Part shown: piece after piece, positions 59,418 to 64,000 of the stretch
Layout of the letters: each line of letters starts with the position of its first letter
Position numbering within the stretch: the stretch's first letter is position 1
Source of the DNA: JAXJSP01 sp036310005
GTDB taxonomy: Bacteria > Bacillota > Clostridia > Oscillospirales > Acutalibacteraceae
Assembly: GCA_036310005.1 (NCBI GenBank)
Contig: JAXJSP010000038.1
Location: forward strand, 29,116-93,115
Length of the DNA: 64,000 bases
Direction of reading: 5' to 3'
The notes under the pieces: generated by a model
What the model saw: the letters and a program-made list of their open reading frames with translations, nothing else
Told to the model about the DNA's origin: nothing
Databases searched by the model: none
Translations under genes and position numbers: made by a program

Positions 59418-60665
59418 ATGAAACAGTATGTGATTATCGGTAACGGTATTGCCGCTGCCGGCTGTATTGAGGGTATTCGCAAAACTGATAAAGATACACC
59501 TGTTACAGTCATTTCCGGTGAAAATTATCCTGTATATTGCAGACCTTTGATATCCTATTATCTCGAAGAAAAAACCGATTTAAGCAAGATAAATTATCGC
59601 GATGAAAAGTTTTATGAGGATAACGGATGTAAAGTAATTTACGGTGTAACCGTAGAGAAAATCAACCCTGAAAAACACACCGTATTACTTTCAAACAAGC
59701 AAGAGATTTCATATACAAAACTGCTTGTAGCGACAGGCTCATCGCCTTTTGTTCCGCCTTTTGAGGGACTTGAAAGTGTCGAGAAAAAATTCTCGTTTAT
59801 GACGCTTGATGATACATTGAGTTTAGAAAAAGCCCTTTTTAAAAGCGCAAAGGTTTTAATCATCGGCGCAGGACTTATCGGACTTAAATGTGCCGAGGGC
59901 ATAAAAAACAAAGTCGAAAAAATCACAGTATGTGATTTAGCAAAAAATGTCCTTTCAAGTATTCTTGATGACGACACCGCACCCATTGTTAAAGCACACC
60001 TTGAAGAAAACGGTGTAGAATTTTTAATGGAGGACAGCGTTAAGTCCTTTAATAAAAACACAGCAATAATGCAAAGCGGAAAACAGGTTGAGTTTGATAT
60101 TTTGGTTACGGCAGTAGGTGTCAGACCGAACAGCGCACTTATTCGTGATATCGGCGGAGAGGTTAATCGCGGTATTGCGGTAAATACAAAAATGCAGACA
60201 AGTATTACAGATATTTATGCCGCCGGAGACTGCTGCGAGGGATATGACTTATCCGTAGATAAAAACCGTGTCCTTGCGCTTTTGCCTAATGCTTATATGG
60301 GCGGCTTTACTGCCGGTGTGAATATGTCAGGCGGCGATAAAGAGTTTGCAAATGCTATCCCGATGAACTCAATCGGCTTTATGGGGCTGCATATTATGAC
60401 TGCCGGAAACTATGTCGGCAAAGAAGACGGAGCAGAAGTTTTGAGTGTGAAAAAATCAGATACACTCAAAAAATTCTTTGTAAAGGATAATGAACTTAAA
60501 GGTTATATTTTAATCGGCGATATTTCAAACGGCGGAATTTATACCTCTCTTATTCGTCAAAAAACTCCGCTTGATACGTTAGATTTTGATTTATTGACAG
60601 AAAATGCATCACTTTTAGCATTTTCTTCTGAAATTCGTAGAAAAAAACTCGGAGGTGTGGTATAA
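59418..60665 (+). CDS. NAD(P)/FAD-dependent oxidoreductase of the glutamate synthase complex
   Basis: 415 aa. FAD motif YVIIGNGIAAAGC at the N-terminus, PVYCRPLISYYLEEKTD, LLVATGSSPFVPPFEG, NAD motif VLIIGAGLIGLKCAEG (about residue 148), TAVGVRPNS and FAD-binding DIYAAGDCCEG. Class of NirB/rubredoxin-reductase-like enzymes. Likely supplies electrons for glutamate synthase from NAD(P)H. Start choice: the GAGGAGAGG ribosome site is too near the ATG at 59412, so 59418 is preferred. Confidence 0.9.
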   Translation: MKQYVIIGNGIAAAGCIEGIRKTDKDTPVTVISGENYPVYCRPLISYYLEEKTDLSKINYRDEKFYEDNGCKVIYGVTVEKINPEKHTVLLSNKQEISYTKLLVATGSSPFVPPFEGLESVEKKFSFMTLDDTLSLEKALFKSAKVLIIGAGLIGLKCAEGIKNKVEKITVCDLAKNVLSSILDDDTAPIVKAHLEENGVEFLMEDSVKSFNKNTAIMQSGKQVEFDILVTAVGVRPNSALIRDIGGEVNRGIAVNTKMQTSITDIYAAGDCCEGYDLSVDKNRVLALLPNAYMGGFTAGVNMSGGDKEFANAIPMNSIGFMGLHIMTAGNYVGKEDGAEVLSVKKSDTLKKFFVKDNELKGYILIGDISNGGIYTSLIRQKTPLDTLDFDLLTENASLLAFSSEIRRKKLGGVV

Positions 60666-60669
60666 TACT

Positions 60670-61386
60670 ATGTTGTTAGATGTAACAGGCCTTGAATTTA
60701 ATGTTCTCAACGAAAAATTGCGTGAGAGCGAAAATGAAATCACATTGAAAGGTTGTCTCGGACAACGCTTTATTGCCGCCGGTATGAAAGATAAAAACAT
60801 CACAATTGAGGGAATACCGGGTAACGCACTCGGCGCATACTTAAACGGAGCATCAATTACAGTAAACGGTAACGCTCAGGATGCTGTCGGCGACACAATG
60901 AATGACGGGCAGATAATTATCCACGGAAATATCGGCGATGCCGCAGGCTATGCTATGCGCGGCGGAAAAATTTTTATAAGAGGCAACGCGGGATACAGAG
61001 CCGGTATTCACATGAAAGAATATAAAAGCAAAATTCCGCTTATGATTATCGGCGGCTCGGCGGGAAGTTTTCTCGGCGAATACCAGGCAGGCGGTATTAT
61101 AATTGTACTGGGACTTGGCGATGACGAAAAACTTGTAAGCAATTTCCCTTGCACCGGAATGCACGGAGGAAAGGTGTATTTCAGGGGCAAGGTGGAAAAA
61201 GATGATTTCCCAAAAAATGTAGACTTGAATAAAGCAACGCCTGAAGATATGAATGATATTGAAAAGCATATAACCGAATTTGCCAAAATATTCGGCTATG
61301 ATAAAGAAGAAATACTTAATTCGGAATTTACTGTTGCAACTCCGGACAGTAATAACCCCTATAAACAAATGTATGTGGCAAATTAA
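60670..61386 (+). CDS. glutamate synthase GXGXG subunit (split GltB, domain 3)
   Basis: 238 aa. Right-handed beta-helix with repeated G-rich turns: GNALGAYLNGASITVNGNAQDAVG, GQIIIHGNIGDAAGYAMRGGKIFIRGNAGYRAG, GEYQAGGIIIVLGLG and HGGKVYFRG. This is the C-terminal structural domain of GltB as a separate gene. The ATG at 60670 is taken; GTG at 60655 sits directly on the GGAGG site. Overlap or near-contact with the FAD gene indicates coupling. Confidence 0.9.
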   Translation: MLLDVTGLEFNVLNEKLRESENEITLKGCLGQRFIAAGMKDKNITIEGIPGNALGAYLNGASITVNGNAQDAVGDTMNDGQIIIHGNIGDAAGYAMRGGKIFIRGNAGYRAGIHMKEYKSKIPLMIIGGSAGSFLGEYQAGGIIIVLGLGDDEKLVSNFPCTGMHGGKVYFRGKVEKDDFPKNVDLNKATPEDMNDIEKHITEFAKIFGYDKEEILNSEFTVATPDSNNPYKQMYVAN

Positions 61387-61404
61387 AAGAAAGAGGTATC
61401 GCTT

Positions 61405-62616
61405 ATGAAGTACTCAAAGGATGAGGTAATGCAGTTTGTCAAGGAGGAGGATGTAAAATTCATCCGACTTGCTTTCTGTGATGTGTTCGGCAGACAAAAA
61501 AATATTGCTATTATGCCATCAGAACTTTCTCGCGCTTTTGAATACGGAATAGTTTTTGATGCATCGGCAGTTACCGGTTTCGGTGATGAAACACATTCTG
61601 ATTTGTTGTTGCATCCGGATCCGGAAACACTTATGTTCCTGCCTTGGAGACCGGAGCACGGAAAAGTCGTGCGTATGTTTACACATATTACTTATTCTGA
61701 CGGAACACCGTTTGAATGTGATACAAGGGGAATACTCAAAACTGCAGTTGAGCAGGCAAAAAAGGAAGGATACACCTTTACTTTCGGCTCAGAACAGGAG
61801 TTTTATCTGTTCTTGCTTGACGAAAACGGTAAACCCACCGATATCCCGTACGACGAAGCGGGTTATATGGACTTGGCACCCGATGACAGAGGCGAGAATA
61901 TTCGCAGAGAAATCTGTCTGACTCTGGAACAGATGGGAATCAAGCCGGAGTCATCACATCATAAAGAAGGCCCCGGACAGAATGAAATTAACTATCGTCA
62001 TTCAACTCCGCTTTCCGCTGCCGACAATGCTATGACTTTCCAGACAGTTGTAAAAACTGTGGCTCGACGCAACGGACTTTATGTAGATTTTTCACCTAAA
62101 CCGCTTGAAAATAAACCCGGAAACGGATTTCATGTAAATGTTTCGGTATCTCCCGAGAATAACATACATAATATGCATTGTATGATTGCAGGAGTTTTAA
62201 ACCGCGTTTGCGAAATGACAGCCTTTTTAAACCCGTCGGAAAATTCTTATGCCCGTTTCGGTAAAGACAAAGCACCCGCTTATGTTTCCTGGTCAAGAGA
62301 AAACCGTTCTCAATTAGTTCGTATACCGGCTTCTTTTGGGTCGTCAAAGCGTGCCGAATTGCGCTCGCCCGACCCGACAGCCAATCCGTATATTGTTTTT
62401 GCCCTCGTAATTTATGCGGCACTTGAGGGACTTAAAAACAAAGCAGAACTTATTCCGGCAGCAGATATAAACCTTTTCCGCGCCGACGAGGAAACACTCA
62501 AGCAATTTGAAAAATTACCGCAGTCTTTAAAGCAAGCGTGTGATATTGCAAAAAACAGCGATTTTATTAAAGAACATATTCCTCAAGAGGTATTGCAGAT
62601 ATATTGTAACCGATAA
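61405..62616 (+). CDS. glnA: glutamine synthetase type I
   Basis: 403 aa, somewhat shorter than the usual 440. N-terminal beta-grasp (IRLAFCDVFGRQKNIAIM), then catalytic motifs FGSEQEFYLF, SSHHKEGPGQNEINYR, NGFHVNVSVS, YVSWSRENRSQLVRIPAS and RAELRSPDPTANPYIVFA. No adenylylation loop Tyr segment as in the beta type is seen, so it belongs to the alpha-like group. Second GS of this window besides type III, placed with glutamate synthase to form a full GS-GOGAT cycle. Confidence 0.95.
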   Translation: MKYSKDEVMQFVKEEDVKFIRLAFCDVFGRQKNIAIMPSELSRAFEYGIVFDASAVTGFGDETHSDLLLHPDPETLMFLPWRPEHGKVVRMFTHITYSDGTPFECDTRGILKTAVEQAKKEGYTFTFGSEQEFYLFLLDENGKPTDIPYDEAGYMDLAPDDRGENIRREICLTLEQMGIKPESSHHKEGPGQNEINYRHSTPLSAADNAMTFQTVVKTVARRNGLYVDFSPKPLENKPGNGFHVNVSVSPENNIHNMHCMIAGVLNRVCEMTAFLNPSENSYARFGKDKAPAYVSWSRENRSQLVRIPASFGSSKRAELRSPDPTANPYIVFALVIYAALEGLKNKAELIPAADINLFRADEETLKQFEKLPQSLKQACDIAKNSDFIKEHIPQEVLQIYCNR

Positions 62617-62651
62617 GTCAGATAAACTTAAAACGCAGGGGGTGGCAGTAA

Positions 62652-63236
62652 ATGAGTTTAGAAGCAAGAATTTACAGTGTTCTTGTAGTTTCGTCATCAG
62701 AATCTTTTAACAGCGCTACGCGTGAATTACTGTCATCTTTTGAATTTCAACCCGTAAAATTCATATCAAATATAAGCGAAGCAAAAAGACTTTTTGCCGA
62801 GCGTAGTTTTGATCTTGTTATTATAAATTCACCCCTGCCCGATGATAACGGAACCCGCTTTGCGATTGATTGTTGCCGCTCAATGACAAGCGTTGTCTTA
62901 CTGCTTGTTCGCACGGAAATACACGCAGAAATTCACGAAAAAGTTGTATCTCACGGAGTGTTTACTTTGCCAAAACCAACCTCAAAAGCAATTATGTTGC
63001 AAGCACTCGGCTGGCTTTCAAGCGCAAGAGAAAGATTGCGCAGATTAGAAAAGAAAACGCTGTCTGTCGAAGAACGAATGGAAGAAATCAGAATAGTAAA
63101 CCGTGCTAAAATACTTCTTGTAAGTCAGTTGCACATGACAGAAGCCGAAGCCCACCGTTACATAGAAAAACAGGCTATGGATACTTGTGTATCAAAAAAA
63201 GGAATTGCTGAAGGAATTATTAAAATTTATTCATAA
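62652..63236 (+). CDS. ANTAR-domain RNA-binding antiterminator (NitR/NasT-like)
   Basis: 194 aa. Residues 1-120 form a receiver-like domain: YSVLVVSSSESFNSATRELL and FDLVIINSPLPDDNGTRFA. In normal receivers the strand ends with the phospho-acceptor Asp (DLVIxD); here it is Asn-Ser, and the acidic pair near the N-terminus is Ser, so phosphorylation is unlikely. A coiled linker (RERLRRLEKKTLSVEERM) leads to the ANTAR domain (about 138-194): IVNRAKILLVSQLHMTEAEAHRYIEKQAMDTCVSKKGIAEGII. Such proteins bind hexaloop hairpins and block terminators. Similar regulators lie next to glnA and glutamate synthase in clostridia. Likely ligand-controlled. Confidence 0.93.
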   Translation: MSLEARIYSVLVVSSSESFNSATRELLSSFEFQPVKFISNISEAKRLFAERSFDLVIINSPLPDDNGTRFAIDCCRSMTSVVLLLVRTEIHAEIHEKVVSHGVFTLPKPTSKAIMLQALGWLSSARERLRRLEKKTLSVEERMEEIRIVNRAKILLVSQLHMTEAEAHRYIEKQAMDTCVSKKGIAEGIIKIYS

Positions 63237-63249
63237 AAAGGTGATATTA

Positions 63250-63981
63250 ATGTTTGATGCAAAAAAAGTTAAAGATGATTGCGTTACTTGGATAAAAGAT
63301 TTTTTTGAGCAAAACGGTAAAGGCTGTAATGCGGTTGTCGGCATATCAGGAGGCAAAGACAGTTCTGTTGTAGCCGCACTGTGTGTTGAGGCATTAGGCA
63401 GGGACAGAGTAATCGGCGTCCTTATGCCTTGCGGCGAACAGCACGATATTAATTGTGCAAGACAACTTGTTGAACATCTGAAAATCAAGAATTTTACAGT
63501 AAATATAAAAGGCGCGGTTGACTCACTTTTGTCCTCAATGCCCGAGAATATGGAAATATTAACTCAAACTAAAGTCAATCTTCCGGCAAGAATAAGAATG
63601 GCTACTTTATATGCAATAGGCCAGAGTAATAACGGTAGAGTAGCAAACACCTGTAATTTATCGGAAGATTATGTAGGTTACGCAACTCGCTACGGTGACG
63701 GAGCCGGTGATTTCAGTCCTTTATCACAACTGACAGTACAGGAAGTAAAGGCAATCGGCAGAGTTCTCGGCTTGCCAGAAAACCTTATAGAAAAGACACC
63801 GATTGACGGGCTGAGCGGTAAAACGGATGAGGATAACCTCGGCTTTACTTATGCTGTATTGGATGAGTACATCCGTACAGGCGTTTGCAAAGATGAGAGC
63901 GTAAAAGAAAGAATTGATACTCTCTATAAAAACAATCGATTTAAACTCGAGCCTATACCTTATTTTAAACCGAGCATATAA
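63250..63981 (+). CDS. nadE: NH3-dependent NAD+ synthetase
   Basis: 243 aa from the ATG after AAAGGTGAT; the longer frame overlaps the ANTAR gene. PP-loop VVGISGGKDSSVVAAL (about residue 30), LPARIRMATLYAIGQ, NTCNLSEDYVGYATRYGDGAGDFSPL and GLSGKTDEDNLGF. It has no N-terminal nitrilase domain, so it uses free ammonia rather than glutamine. Amidates NaAD to NAD+. Its place after the regulator ties an ammonia-consuming enzyme to the nitrogen operon. The window ends 19 bases later, in what may be the start of a terminator. Confidence 0.96.
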   Translation: MFDAKKVKDDCVTWIKDFFEQNGKGCNAVVGISGGKDSSVVAALCVEALGRDRVIGVLMPCGEQHDINCARQLVEHLKIKNFTVNIKGAVDSLLSSMPENMEILTQTKVNLPARIRMATLYAIGQSNNGRVANTCNLSEDYVGYATRYGDGAGDFSPLSQLTVQEVKAIGRVLGLPENLIEKTPIDGLSGKTDEDNLGFTYAVLDEYIRTGVCKDESVKERIDTLYKNNRFKLEPIPYFKPSI

Positions 63982-64000
63982 AAAAACACCTTGTAAAACA

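Noticed and set aside
1..64000. CRISPR array, rRNA genes, insertion sequences
   Set aside because: No regularly spaced repeat array, no rRNA sequence and no transposase-like frame with terminal repeats was seen.

Overview
The window looks like chromosome from an anaerobic, spore-forming, low-GC Firmicute of the Clostridia (Oscillospiraceae/Ruminococcaceae type), assembled from cultured or metagenomic DNA. The reasons are a GerW/YtfJ sporulation gene next to a DUF2953 gene, a 3D/G5-domain wall protein, a BspA-type LRR surface protein, a type III glutamine synthetase, a stand-alone PduL phosphotransacylase, CoaX with an ECF S component, and A/T-rich sequence with consensus TTGACA-17-TATAAT promoters. 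The identification is inferred from gene content only.

Layout. 1-2.0 kb (minus): the start of a Gfo/Idh/MocA oxidoreductase, an NDP-hexose 2,3-dehydratase and a tRNA-Ser(CGA). 2-8 kb: a beta-helix lipoprotein, a frameshifted LRR surface protein, a YfcE-like phosphoesterase, a LicD protein and an 880-bp AT-rich non-coding region with palindromes. 8-18.3 kb: a 3D-domain protein, PduL, CoaX plus an ECF S component, SecA, a small Cys-rich DUF6472 gene, DUF2953-GerW and a Ca2+ P-type ATPase. 18.3-23.1 kb: an ABC-DUF1854-ABC operon. 23.2-29.6 kb: a nine-gene phage head module with no integrase, tail-assembly or lysis genes. 29.6-32.1 kb: an island with a DUF262-HNH protein, an EcoRI-family methyltransferase and a divergent XRE controller with paired operators. 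32.1-33.7 kb: a CNNM/CorC ion-transport protein behind a structured leader.

33.7-64 kb is one coherent glutamine economy. A nine-gene minus-strand operon (purC-purA-purB-guaA-glmS-pyrG-purF-carA-carB) holds five glutamine amidotransferases. Next to it, gdhA-glnN-amt::PII-asnB (minus) and split glutamate synthase-FeS-FAD-glnA-ANTAR regulator-nadE (plus) provide ammonium uptake, assimilation and glutamine use.

The most notable observation is a repeated RNA element. Five copies lie in the leaders of the purC operon (two in tandem), glnN, gdhA and the glutamate synthase operon. Each is a small hairpin with hexaloop AANGGY (A at position 1, G at position 4, the known ANTAR loop signature), closed by conserved GC/GU. 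It starts at or just after the predicted transcription start where a promoter is visible, and overlaps the 5' arm of an intrinsic terminator. The flanking stem sequences differ but stay complementary. With an ANTAR protein (degenerate receiver, phospho-acceptor Asp replaced) encoded in the same region, this predicts an antitermination regulon linking ammonium assimilation to the main glutamine-consuming nucleotide and amino-sugar enzymes. The copies appear to have one hexaloop rather than the classical two.

Coordinates were counted by hand from the sequence. No database search or folding program was run.
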